From Paenibacillus sp. FSL R7-0337 (GTDB lineage: Bacteria > Bacillota > Bacilli > Paenibacillales > Paenibacillaceae): a DNA stretch of 64,000 nucleotides. Shown here in pieces: positions 18,341-27,107 of the stretch. The notes beneath the pieces were generated by a model, which saw nothing but the letters and a program-made list of their open reading frames with translations, searched no databases and was not told the DNA's origin. Each line of letters begins with the position of its first letter. Within the stretch, counting starts at the first letter, position 1. The DNA is taken from NCBI RefSeq assembly GCF_037969875.1, contig NZ_CP150218.1, positions 6,138,001 through 6,202,000 of the forward strand, written 5' to 3'. The position numbers and the translations under genes were made by a program.

Positions 18341-18952
18341 ATGAAATGGATTGATTGGGCAAACCAAATTCAGGCAATCAGCCAAGCGGGGTTAGAATAT
18401 TCTAAAGATGTTTTTGACATTGAGAGGTTTAAGCAATTGAGGGAACTAAGCACCGAAATAGTTAGTACTTACACAGGGATAGAGCAAGAAACGGTTCAAC
18501 TCTTATTTGCTAACGAGAAAGGTTATGCTACACCGAAAGTTGTTGTTAGAGGAGTTGTTTTTAAAGAAGAACAGCTATTGTTAGTTCAAGAGACAACGGA
18601 TGGAGCCTGGGCTTTACCTGGTGGTTGGGCTGATATTGGACTATCTCCGTATGAAAACGTTGCAAAAGAAATACTGGAGGAAACGGGTTATATAGTGGAC
18701 CCTGTAAAACTTTTAGGTATTATGGATCGCAGAATGCATGACAATCCTCCATCAATTTATCATGAGTATATTTTGTACATCCTTTGTGAAATTAAAGGGG
18801 GGGAATCAAAAGTAAGTATCGAAACTACAGATGCTAAGTTTTTCTCTAAAGACAATCTTCCTAAATTATCTACATCAAGAGGTACTTACAATCAAATATT
18901 AAAAATATTCGAGGCAGTTGATTCTCCAGGAAGGGAAACTTTCTGCGACTAG
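18341..18952 (+). CDS. Nudix hydrolase with N-terminal Nudix-associated domain
   Basis: The protein has 203 residues and AAGGAG precedes the ATG. The N-terminal 65 residues resemble the helical domain found in Bacillus Nudix proteins of the YjhB type. The Nudix box reads GGWADIGLSPYENVAKEI followed by LEETGY, a form common in that subgroup; the first canonical Glu is Leu, which is usual for them. Members hydrolyse ADP-ribose, NDP-sugars or related pyrophosphates. Within this cluster it could remove a nucleotide from an NDP-sugar or clear side products; that is inference. Confidence 0.82.
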   Translation: MKWIDWANQIQAISQAGLEYSKDVFDIERFKQLRELSTEIVSTYTGIEQETVQLLFANEKGYATPKVVVRGVVFKEEQLLLVQETTDGAWALPGGWADIGLSPYENVAKEILEETGYIVDPVKLLGIMDRRMHDNPPSIYHEYILYILCEIKGGESKVSIETTDAKFFSKDNLPKLSTSRGTYNQILKIFEAVDSPGRETFCD

Positions 18953-19026
18953 GATGTGTAAGCTAACTTTTCTACTCCATTTGTTAAAGTTGTGCAAATA
19001 AAACTTAGAAATAGTGAGGTTAAACA

Positions 19027-20214
19027 ATGAAGAATCTTAATGTTCTTATGCTTACGCCAGATTATCCTCCAGGTATTTATGGTGGTGTCGGAACCCATGT
19101 GTACCAACTTGCGCAAGAACTGATTAATAAAGACTGTAATGTAACTGTTATCGAAGGACGCTGTGATCTATATGTAACAGAAGAATATGAAGAAAAGATA
19201 GAGAATTCAGTTAAGGTAATCAGATTTAAACAACAACCGGAACTTCATGAATATTATCAAAAAGAAAAGCTGGATTATTTCACATTTAGATGGGCAAAAA
19301 ATAATCTGACAATGCTGCCTCCTATAATTAAGTATTTAGAAAATAAGTCTTTTGATATTATTCATACTCATGATTTATTTACAGCTTTAATCTATGATGC
19401 TATAAAAACTGTATATAAACTTCCCAGTGTTGCTAGTATTCACGCTCGTTCTGCTAAAATAACATCATTTGATGACTCTTCAAGAAGATACACGCGCATT
19501 AATGCGGATCGTATTATTGCAGTTAGTAACGCGCTTAAGGAGGAAATCATTGAACGATATGGTGAAGAAACATATTTTCCATATGTCGAGGTTGTTCACA
19601 ATGGCGTAGAGCTTTCAAACGATCTGGAAGTAAACGGTTGTTATATTGAAAAGAAGTTAATAACCTATTGCGGTAGACTATTTCATACTAAAGGATGCGA
19701 TATATTAATACGTTCTTTTGCAAAACTAGTTAATAGTAACTCAAGATATTCAGATTATGGATTAAATATAATCGGTGATGGACCCCTATTAGAAGAAATG
19801 AGAAATCTGGCGAAAGACCTAAATGTAAGTGGACAAATTGTTTTCTCAGGCTTTGTGCCTCATAAGGAGGCCAGAAGATTAATTAAGAGTGCTTCCCTTC
19901 ATATTGTTCCCAGCACATACGAACCCTTTGGTTTAAGTGCATTAGAAGGGATGTCTGAAGGAGTATGTGTAATTGCATCAAACACCGGCGGTATTAAAGA
20001 GTTTATTCAAGATGGTGAGAATGGAATGCTTGTAACACCAGGAGATGTAGATTCGTTGACGGATGCAATTGAATATTTATTGGATAATCCGATTAAGAAG
20101 AAAGCACTTGCAGAGCAAGGTTTGCTTACTGCTAAAGATAATAATTGGTCAAATGTAGCAAAAAAGACTAAGGAAATATATCTCGAAGTAATTGAGAATA
20201 AAGGTAATTATTAA
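19027..20214 (+). CDS. GT4 family glycosyltransferase
   Basis: The protein has 395 residues with a GT-B fold. The N-terminal domain begins with NVLMLTPDYPPGIYGGVGTH, the pattern of glycogen-synthase-like and GT4 enzymes. The C-terminal domain has CGRLFHTKGCDILIRSF and the EX7E region YEPFGLSALEGMSEG that binds the NDP-sugar. No membrane segment is present. It should be a retaining transferase adding a sugar from an NDP donor. It is separated by 74 bp from the Nudix gene and 33 bp from the next GT4, all in one direction. Confidence 0.87.
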   Translation: MKNLNVLMLTPDYPPGIYGGVGTHVYQLAQELINKDCNVTVIEGRCDLYVTEEYEEKIENSVKVIRFKQQPELHEYYQKEKLDYFTFRWAKNNLTMLPPIIKYLENKSFDIIHTHDLFTALIYDAIKTVYKLPSVASIHARSAKITSFDDSSRRYTRINADRIIAVSNALKEEIIERYGEETYFPYVEVVHNGVELSNDLEVNGCYIEKKLITYCGRLFHTKGCDILIRSFAKLVNSNSRYSDYGLNIIGDGPLLEEMRNLAKDLNVSGQIVFSGFVPHKEARRLIKSASLHIVPSTYEPFGLSALEGMSEGVCVIASNTGGIKEFIQDGENGMLVTPGDVDSLTDAIEYLLDNPIKKKALAEQGLLTAKDNNWSNVAKKTKEIYLEVIENKGNY

Positions 20215-20247
20215 AAAGAACCAAAATATACATTGGCAGGTGTGTGC

Positions 20248-21312
20248 ATGCATATTTCATTTTTCTTAAGCGAGAGATTAAGCGGAAGAGGCGGCATGGA
20301 AGCTGTTCTAAGAGAAATAGTACTTTCTCTCAGAAAAAGGAAACATCATGTGGAATTGATTTTAGCAGCAACCTCGGAAGATACGTTCTGGGAAAATGAT
20401 CTGAATCCAGAATATTTGTTTGAAATGTATCCAAAGTTTTCTACCATTGAGGAGAAAATACATGTTCAACAATTAAAAATGTCAACGATTCTGAAAGATA
20501 AGCCTTCTGAAGTTGTTGTATGTCTTTCAGCAGCCTCTCTAGCAATTTGTAGAAAAGCAACAAATGATATTGGATTAAATATAATTATAGTTAGCTGGTT
20601 ACATTTCTCTATGCATAAAGAAAAATATAAGCAATTTCTTCAATATGCAGATAAGCATTTATGCATTAGTGCTGAAATTGCAGAACAAATTAGTTTATTG
20701 GCACCCTCTGTACCTAGAGATGTCATATATAATCCCGTTCAGATAAATAATAATATGATTAAAAGAGCTGAATCTCCTGTGTTTTTATATGTAGGCCGTT
20801 TAGATATTAATCAAAAAAGAATAGATATCCTTTTAAAAGCATTATCTATTTTACATGGAGAGTGGGAATTAATGGTTATTGGTGATGGCGCTGATTCAGC
20901 ATCACTTCAAACACATGCTAACGAGTTGAGAGTGGACTCTAGAGTAAACTGGTTAGGTTGGTCTAATAATCCATGGAGTTTAGTGACCGAAGCAACTTGT
21001 TTAATTCTTCCATCTGATTTTGAAGGTTTTCCATCGGTTCTAATTGAGGCATTAAGTAGGGGAATACCTGTTATCTCAAGTGACTGTATGACTGGGCCGA
21101 AGGAAATTGTTGTTCATGAAGGAAATGGTTGGCTATTTCAACCAGGGGATGCCGAACAACTGGCATTTATTTTACAGTGTATTGTCAATGGAAATGTTTC
21201 ACTACCTAAAGCTGATGTATGTGTTGATTCTATTAAGAAATTTGATATTTCAATATTCATAAATAACTTCGAAAACAATTTGCTAGAATTGTTTTCGAGT
21301 AGATCATTCTAA
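20248..21312 (+). CDS. GT4 family glycosyltransferase
   Basis: ATG 20248 has AGGTG 5 bases upstream; a TTG at 20233 is a weaker choice. The product has 354 residues with a GT-B fold. It opens with MHISFFLSERLSGRGGMEAV and carries the C-terminal donor site LYVGRLDINQKRIDILLKAL and SDFEGFPSVLIEALSRG, typical of GT4 enzymes such as capsule and teichoic acid glycosyltransferases. It is the last gene of the AT-rich cluster and is followed by a strong hairpin terminator at 21366. Confidence 0.87.
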   Translation: MHISFFLSERLSGRGGMEAVLREIVLSLRKRKHHVELILAATSEDTFWENDLNPEYLFEMYPKFSTIEEKIHVQQLKMSTILKDKPSEVVVCLSAASLAICRKATNDIGLNIIIVSWLHFSMHKEKYKQFLQYADKHLCISAEIAEQISLLAPSVPRDVIYNPVQINNNMIKRAESPVFLYVGRLDINQKRIDILLKALSILHGEWELMVIGDGADSASLQTHANELRVDSRVNWLGWSNNPWSLVTEATCLILPSDFEGFPSVLIEALSRGIPVISSDCMTGPKEIVVHEGNGWLFQPGDAEQLAFILQCIVNGNVSLPKADVCVDSIKKFDISIFINNFENNLLELFSSRSF

Positions 21313-21365
21313 CCAATGAACTCTCTAAATCATCTATGCGTATGAGTCATTCATAAATCAATGTT

Positions 21366-21392
21366 AAGGCCATCCCGAAAGGGATGGCCTTT
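21366..21392. terminator. Bidirectional hairpin terminator
   Basis: A perfect stem AAGGCCATCCC/GGGATGGCCTT with a GAAA loop, flanked by T-rich sequence on the right and A/T-rich sequence on the left. It lies between the convergent ends of the GT4 gene and the amidase-SLH gene and can serve both. Confidence 0.85.
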
Positions 21393-21413
21393 CCTTTACA
21401 CTTTTAATTCCCC

Positions 21414-24400
21414 TTACTTCCCGATCTCCAACAACCTCGCCACCATAGTAGCGAACTCTGCCCGGGTAATATCCTTTGCAGGCTTAAACGTACTGTCTTC
21501 GTAGCCGGTAATAATTTTATTCGATGCCAGTGCATCAATGGAATTATAATACCAGGCCTCTTTGTTAACATCTTTGAATGTTGTGTTGCCGGTACCTGTC
21601 AGCTTGAAAGCTCTGGTGATTAGTGTTGCTAATTCACTGCGGCTAATCTTGGCATTGGGGCGGAAGGTACCGTCGCTGTATCCGTTCATCAGGCCGGCAC
21701 TGGTTGCTGCGCCGATATACTTATTGGCCCAATGTGCCCCAGATACATCGGTGAACGTACTTGCTTGTCCTTCAAGCCCCATGTGCGTTGTAATGACCTT
21801 AATGGCCTCGGCGCGGGTCAGACCTGAATCCGGACGGAAGGTGCCATCGGCATAACCTGTCAGTAATCCTTTGGAAATCAGCAGGTCAATGCTTGCCTTT
21901 GCCCAATGCTTCAGTGTATCTGTGAAGCTGACCACTTCCGGCTTAGGTGTTGGTGCTGTTGTTTCTGCTGGTGCTGGTGTAGCTGTAGGAGCCGGTGTAG
22001 CAGTAGGTGCTGGCGTTGGTGTTGGTGTTGCCGGTGGAGTTACGGTACCTCCTCCAGGACTTGGATTGCTTGGTTCATTATCTACTGGGTCTGGATCAGT
22101 AGGGTTTGAGACATATGGGAGTGCTGGTGCAAAAGCGGTAAGCAGTCTGGCCTGACTTTGCTGCTCAAGCGCATAACCCATACCTAGAACTTTGGCATCG
22201 TCCCACGCTCTGCCCACAAGCTGCATCGAGATCGAATAGCCGCTGTCGTTCGTTCCCACAGGCACCACTACCGTAGGGAGACCCACATTAGATGTTAATA
22301 CGCCCGTGTTGCGGTCCGAACTTAGCTGAGAGGCTGATGCGTCATTGTTATATACGTCACTGATGAAACCTGCATACACAATAGCATCCACGCCATTCTC
22401 GTCCATCCAGCCTTTGATCACTTCCTTGTAGTCCGTTCTATACTTGATGTAATCCTGTACAGCCTGTTCCGTCATCCGCGTAGGCGCGGTATACGATCTC
22501 TGATTATAGATAAGCACTTTATCTGAGGCAAGCACACTTGCTCCGTCCGCGTAAGGGAAGGCTTTGTGAAGCTCAATGTAGCGCGCCCAGCCTTCAGTAG
22601 AACCGTTAATACCTGATGGACGGGTAGGGGCTGCTGGCATTTTTGACATTTCAACCATTTCCGCTCCCGCAGCTTGCAGTTCTGAGAACTTATTCTTTAC
22701 GGCTAGTCCGGTATCATCATCAGCATAACTGGAGACAAAGGATTCGGGGATGAATCCGATTTTCTTTCCTTTCAATGCCCCAGCATCCAGCGATTCCTTC
22801 CAGTTCTCCGGACGTTTATGATCGGCATCGGCAGTTACGGTGAAAATATCCTGCGGGTCCGTACCCGTTGTTGCGTTCAGCATTATGGCCAGGTCTGTTA
22901 CGGTTTTGGCAATGGGCCCCGCATAATCCTGTCCCCAAGTGAGCGGCAGCACACCGGTTGTACTCGCCATGCCGTCCGTTCCGCGGAAGCTTTTTAAGCT
23001 GGCGCCTGTCGTAGGGGCGTAGAGAGATACCCCTGTCTGCGATCCCATGGCGGCCGCTGCAAAATCAGCGGCAACCGATACGGCTGATCCACCGCTGGAG
23101 CCAAAAGAGGTTTTGGACGGATAGAGCGCATTCCAGGTCTGCATCCAGCCGCTTTCACTGAAGCTTCCGCTGTTCGCGAACTCCGAAGTATTCACTTTAC
23201 CAATAATGACAGCGCCGGCTTCCCGCAGCTTATTCACCTGGAAGGCATCTGATTCTGGCCGCCAGCCTTCAAGTGCTTTACTGCCGCCTGTTGTCGGCAT
23301 ATCCTTGGTGTCATAGATGTCTTTGATCGCAATCGGAATTCCCAGCAGATCACCCTTAGCGCCTTGTGCACGGGCATCGTCAGCCGCTTTGGCCTGAGCC
23401 AGCGCAGTTTCGGATACATGCAGGAAGGCATGGAAGCCGAGTTGGCCCATATCGTACGCCTTGATCCGATCCAGATACGCTTGCGTAATTTGGACAGAAG
23501 TCGTTGTACCGCTAATCATATCCTGCTGCATCTGTGCAATGGATTTATTCACAACATCATAGGGGGAGGAAGTAACGAAGCTTTGCGCTGCAGGAGCCTC
23601 TGGAATGAACAGGTTATCTCCAGTATTAAGTCCCTCTATACCTGAGATATCCCAGTTACTGATGGAGCGGATCTGTGCAGGGGTTAAGCCGGACACATCC
23701 AGCTGCTGATTGAGTCCGTTAAGTGTGGCAACCAGATTGTTCAGCCCAGCTTTCCCAGCTTCTCCAACCTGTACAAAATTCACCAGGGATTTCGACTGGC
23801 CCGGTTCAAGATTCAAGGTATTAATGAAGCCATAGAAATTCGCCTCATTACCGGACTTGGCCAGAGGTGTGGTGAATGGATTCTGCTGCTGATTCCCAAG
23901 AGCCGTTAATCCATTATTAAATGGATGTGGAGACCCGACTGCAACACCTAGAGGTTTATTGTTTCTGGCACTGCTATCGACTACAATCCATGAATCGTCT
24001 GTCGTTACCTCCAGATCATTGGAGTAGGTTGCCTTGACCACTGAAGCATTGGCCGCTGTGCCATACCCTAAGGAGCCGCCGAAGGATACATCTACTTTTA
24101 CAGCCATATCATTCTTATTGGTAAAAGTATCAAAGAATCTAGTTCGATTATTGATAGTGTCCACATACACATCACGGGTAACGGTGACATTTCCCAGATT
24201 TACAGATTGAGAGGAAGTGAATCTATTAACACCATCGTACTTGAGGTCAAACCCGCGCATCATTTGTCCATTCATCAGGGAAGCTGCAGGCGAGGATACT
24301 TTCACAAAAATGTTGCCGAACCCTTGCACTTGGGTAGTACCAACGGTTCGCAAGCTTCCTGTGTCCAAGCTGGGAGCGAAAGCATCGTGAATCTCCCATA

Positions 24401-24539
24401 CTGTACCACTGGATGAAGTAACTCGGGTTAAAGCATCGGCGGTTTGAAACGGAATGACTCCTGAAGCAATAACAGATAATGCAATGGAAGTAGCTATAAC
24501 TTGCCTCTTGGTTCTACGCAGACGTTTTAACTTACTCAT
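21414..24539 (-). CDS. Secreted S-layer-anchored amidase-signature protein
   Basis: ATG 24539 follows AAAGGGAG and gives 1041 residues. A signal peptide (basic start, then IATSIALSVIASGVIPFQTADA) precedes an N-terminal beta-rich region of about 280 residues that I do not recognise. The amidase-signature domain follows: catalytic Lys in GIPIAIKDIYDTKD, cis-Ser in FGSSGGSAVSVA, and nucleophile Ser in GSQTGVSLYAPTT, where the usual GGS is GVS. A Pro/Thr/Ala linker leads to three SLH domains in the last 180 residues (GYADGTFRPDSGLTRAEAIK and two more). The enzyme should hydrolyse an amide at the cell surface; the substrate is unknown. It stands alone between terminators and differs in composition from the AT-rich cluster on its right-hand convergent side. 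Confidence 0.88.
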   Translation of the reverse strand: MSKLKRLRRTKRQVIATSIALSVIASGVIPFQTADALTRVTSSSGTVWEIHDAFAPSLDTGSLRTVGTTQVQGFGNIFVKVSSPAASLMNGQMMRGFDLKYDGVNRFTSSQSVNLGNVTVTRDVYVDTINNRTRFFDTFTNKNDMAVKVDVSFGGSLGYGTAANASVVKATYSNDLEVTTDDSWIVVDSSARNNKPLGVAVGSPHPFNNGLTALGNQQQNPFTTPLAKSGNEANFYGFINTLNLEPGQSKSLVNFVQVGEAGKAGLNNLVATLNGLNQQLDVSGLTPAQIRSISNWDISGIEGLNTGDNLFIPEAPAAQSFVTSSPYDVVNKSIAQMQQDMISGTTTSVQITQAYLDRIKAYDMGQLGFHAFLHVSETALAQAKAADDARAQGAKGDLLGIPIAIKDIYDTKDMPTTGGSKALEGWRPESDAFQVNKLREAGAVIIGKVNTSEFANSGSFSESGWMQTWNALYPSKTSFGSSGGSAVSVAADFAAAAMGSQTGVSLYAPTTGASLKSFRGTDGMASTTGVLPLTWGQDYAGPIAKTVTDLAIMLNATTGTDPQDIFTVTADADHKRPENWKESLDAGALKGKKIGFIPESFVSSYADDDTGLAVKNKFSELQAAGAEMVEMSKMPAAPTRPSGINGSTEGWARYIELHKAFPYADGASVLASDKVLIYNQRSYTAPTRMTEQAVQDYIKYRTDYKEVIKGWMDENGVDAIVYAGFISDVYNNDASASQLSSDRNTGVLTSNVGLPTVVVPVGTNDSGYSISMQLVGRAWDDAKVLGMGYALEQQSQARLLTAFAPALPYVSNPTDPDPVDNEPSNPSPGGGTVTPPATPTPTPAPTATPAPTATPAPAETTAPTPKPEVVSFTDTLKHWAKASIDLLISKGLLTGYADGTFRPDSGLTRAEAIKVITTHMGLEGQASTFTDVSGAHWANKYIGAATSAGLMNGYSDGTFRPNAKISRSELATLITRAFKLTGTGNTTFKDVNKEAWYYNSIDALASNKIITGYEDSTFKPAKDITRAEFATMVARLLEIGK

Positions 24540-24820
24540 GTTGGCAATCTCCCTTTCCTCTATGTATATTATTAATTGTGTTAAGAAATATAACATTGTA
24601 TATTAATTCAGTCAATGAATAATATGAAATTGAACTATTTTTAGAGATTTTAACAAAGGGAAGTTGCTGTATATATTATAAATGATAATAAATATGATAA
24701 ATTTGTGTTATGTTATTTAACATTTTAGGTTATGTATATATTCTGCTGATAGATTATGGAATGTGCTACAATATTTTAAATGGAATTTCACTTGTATAGG
24801 ATGACACTCAAAGGAGATTT

Positions 24821-25011
24821 ATGATGAAACGACTTCGCTGGAGCATTGCTGTTTATTTCTTGCTATTCTCGCGGAAATTGAACGTAAAGCCGGCAATAGC
24901 GAGCTCGCGGTCAAGTATGCCAGGGAAGCAGTAGAGGCTTCGAGAGGTGTCCAGCGTTATGTGTTATATAAGGAGTATGAAAGAACGTTACCGCAAGCGG
25001 TTGAAGCATAG
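24821..25011 (+). pseudogene. Fragmentary gene remnant
   Basis: AAGGAG precedes ATG 24821, whose frame begins MMKRLRWSIAVYFLLF and stops at 24934. Overlapping it in another frame is a well-formed C-terminal piece (AEIERKAGNSELAVKYAREA and on to LPQAVEA, stop at 25009) that looks like the end of a helical, TPR-like protein. This is best read as a gene with its middle deleted and the frame lost. The rest of the gap 24540-24820 is AT-rich promoter-like DNA for the amidase gene with no gene seen. Confidence 0.45.
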
Positions 25012-25019
25012 TTTGAAAA

Positions 25020-25057
25020 AAACGGGTATCATCCTCATTCAAGGATGATACCCGTTT
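25020..25057. terminator. Bidirectional hairpin terminator
   Basis: A 16-bp perfect stem (AAACGGGTATCATCCT and its complement) with a six-base loop, flanked by A and T runs. It lies just beyond the end of the leftward GH130 gene and after the fragment at 24821-25011, so it can end transcripts from both sides. Confidence 0.85.
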
Positions 25058-25078
25058 CTGTTAGTTAGGATGCCAGTC

Positions 25079-26089
25079 TCACTGTCCCAAACACAGCCTG
25101 ATCAGATCATCGACATGTGCGGTGGCCAGGCATTCTACGGTGTCGGCGGCGCCGTAATAGATTTTGACTTCGCCATCGTCCTCCAGGATCATGCCGCCGG
25201 GAAAGATGACATCATTGCGGAAGCCTCCGTCTACTTCGTAGGGGGCTTCAGGGGCGAGCAGCGGCGAGGCGCTCATCCCAAGGATTTTCTTTGGATTATG
25301 GAGATCAAGCAGCATAATGCCTGCTGTATACCGCTTCTTCCAGGACGGCTCCCAGCCGTTCTTGCCTCTGGCGGGATCAAGATCCACCGCATGGAAGGTG
25401 GTGAGCCAGCCCTTGTCAGTCTTAACGGGCGGTGCTGCCGGACCGATCTTGTCATTGGCGAACGGGACCTGCTCCACTGCAAGCAACAGATCCGAACGCC
25501 CCCAATAGACCAGATCCGGCGACTCCGCGATCCAGGTGTCGAACCGGTCCAAGCCTCCGCGGCTGTATACGGTGAACGGGCGTTCCAACCGCACATAGTT
25601 GCCGTTGATCTTCTCCGGGAACAGCACCATATTCCGCAGGTCCGGCGTAGACAAGCTCAAGATCTCAAAGGATTCGAAGTCATCCGTGACTGCGATTCCG
25701 CCCCGGATGCCATGCCGCGTATCTACAGCGAAGCACATGTAGCAGCGGCCGCCGATTACCGTCAGCCGCGGATCATATCCGCGCACGAACTCTTCGTCTT
25801 TAAGCTTGAATACTGGCTTCGGACCGGCCGTCCAGTGGATTCCGTCTTCACTGAAGGCGATACCGAGATCCGTTGTGTGAGACGGCTCAAGGGTCTGCTT
25901 CTCAAGGGAGCCATAGTCATTACGGAATACCATCACATACCGGCCGCCAAACTTAACCACTCCCGCGTTGAATACTAGTGCGGTGGGGTAAGGGACCCGC
26001 GCTGCATCCAGCACAGGGTTGGCCGGATGACGGCGGATGAGCGGGCTAGATGCCAAAGCTCCTATAATGGGTGTATTGTTATCATTCAT
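25079..26089 (-). CDS. GH130 family mannoside phosphorylase/hydrolase
   Basis: ATG 26089 follows AAGGAGG nine bases away and gives 336 residues, the usual length of GH130. The five-bladed propeller family marks are NPVLDAARVPYPTALVFNAG, MVFRNDYG, FVRGYDPRLTVIGGRCYMCF and VIFPGGMILEDDGEVKIYYG. GH130 enzymes phosphorolyse or hydrolyse beta-mannosides, releasing alpha-mannose 1-phosphate in the phosphorylase subgroups; the phosphate-binding residues were not checked. No signal peptide is seen, so it should act on imported oligosaccharide. It is the last gene of an operon with a DUF1861 protein and a sugar ABC transporter. Confidence 0.85.
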   Translation of the reverse strand: MNDNNTPIIGALASSPLIRRHPANPVLDAARVPYPTALVFNAGVVKFGGRYVMVFRNDYGSLEKQTLEPSHTTDLGIAFSEDGIHWTAGPKPVFKLKDEEFVRGYDPRLTVIGGRCYMCFAVDTRHGIRGGIAVTDDFESFEILSLSTPDLRNMVLFPEKINGNYVRLERPFTVYSRGGLDRFDTWIAESPDLVYWGRSDLLLAVEQVPFANDKIGPAAPPVKTDKGWLTTFHAVDLDPARGKNGWEPSWKKRYTAGIMLLDLHNPKKILGMSASPLLAPEAPYEVDGGFRNDVIFPGGMILEDDGEVKIYYGAADTVECLATAHVDDLIRLCLGQ

Positions 26090-26123
26090 CGTTGAATATC
26101 CTCCTTGAGTGTTGAACTGCGTG

Positions 26124-27074
26124 CTAGACAATACTTCCATAGGGTGCGAACGGATAGTCGATCGTAATACGCCCGGCCTGGCAGTCGCCAACCCCGCTGT
26201 ACAGATCAGCCTTGCCATCCTCACGCATCACGATCCCTGAAGAGAAGACGCAGTCCGTCAAATACGGTGCCTTGGCAGGTCCGGGCGGGTAGCAGGAGCG
26301 GCTTCCAATCAGATGCAGGTTATGAGATTCCCGGGTCACGGGATCGAAGATGAAGGCCATGTTCAGATAGACCTTGATTTCCTGCCCGTTCTCCTCCTTA
26401 TGCGAATAACAAATATGGCCGATAATTCCGATGTTGCCGCTGCTCAACAGGTAAGCCTGATTGACGCCTCCCCATTCACCTGTTCCGAAGATACCATGGA
26501 TGTACGGGGCATTCTCAATAACGTCAGCAGTCAAATCCTCCAGCTTATCAATCACCGTGAAGCCGATCATGGATTCGCTGCCATATTGGCCCTTCACCTC
26601 GTTGCCCCGCGGACGTGAGAAGACGCCAATTCTGTCGTCCGCCAGAGCAACAAGGCGGATATCCTTCATTTTGTTAGGACCGGTAGTAAAGTAATACAAA
26701 TTGTGGAGATCCGTCCCCCGGTAAAAATAACCGAAATACGTGCTGTATTTGCCGCTTTCATATTGCACATGCGTTCCGCCCAGTACTAGCTCATCACCTA
26801 TTTCGCTGATATAAGGGTCCTCCAGCGTATAGATCATGCTGTTCTCCACCAGGGTCCACTCATCCTGGCCTGTTTCCTCGAACAGACGGACCCATGAGCG
26901 GGCCCATTCTTCCCGGCGTTCTACCCGGCCGAACAAGTAATGTTTTCCATCACGTTCAAAAGGAATCGAGATATTATAAACATCAAATCCATCCACATTT
27001 TTAAATTCCAGGGTTGCGCTTTCATAAATAGTTTTTGTTGCTTCAAACTCTTGTTTTTGCTGATGCAGGTTCAA
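26124..27074 (-). CDS. DUF1861 beta-propeller protein, GH130 relative
   Basis: The start is TTG 27074 with AAAGGAGTG upstream. The protein has 316 residues and matches the DUF1861 type: NISIPFERDGKHYLFGRVERR, VIDKLEDL, FGTGEWGGVNQAYLLSSGN and GIVMREDGKADLYSGVGD. The repeated propeller-like pattern and the ending resemble GH130 and GH43 enzymes. A catalytic role on the same oligosaccharide as its neighbour is likely from context, but I cannot name the reaction. The following GH130 gene begins 34 bp downstream and the binding-protein gene lies 33 bp upstream. Confidence 0.75.
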   Translation of the reverse strand: MNLHQQKQEFEATKTIYESATLEFKNVDGFDVYNISIPFERDGKHYLFGRVERREEWARSWVRLFEETGQDEWTLVENSMIYTLEDPYISEIGDELVLGGTHVQYESGKYSTYFGYFYRGTDLHNLYYFTTGPNKMKDIRLVALADDRIGVFSRPRGNEVKGQYGSESMIGFTVIDKLEDLTADVIENAPYIHGIFGTGEWGGVNQAYLLSSGNIGIIGHICYSHKEENGQEIKVYLNMAFIFDPVTRESHNLHLIGSRSCYPPGPAKAPYLTDCVFSSGIVMREDGKADLYSGVGDCQAGRITIDYPFAPYGSIV

Positions 27075-27107
27075 AATTTTTTCACTCCTTTATTCTAGCA
27101 GCACTTT

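Noticed and set aside
21871..22155. Cys-rich or Gly/Val-rich reading frames on the plus strand
   Set aside because: They are antisense to the Pro/Thr linker of the amidase-SLH gene and arise from its repeats.
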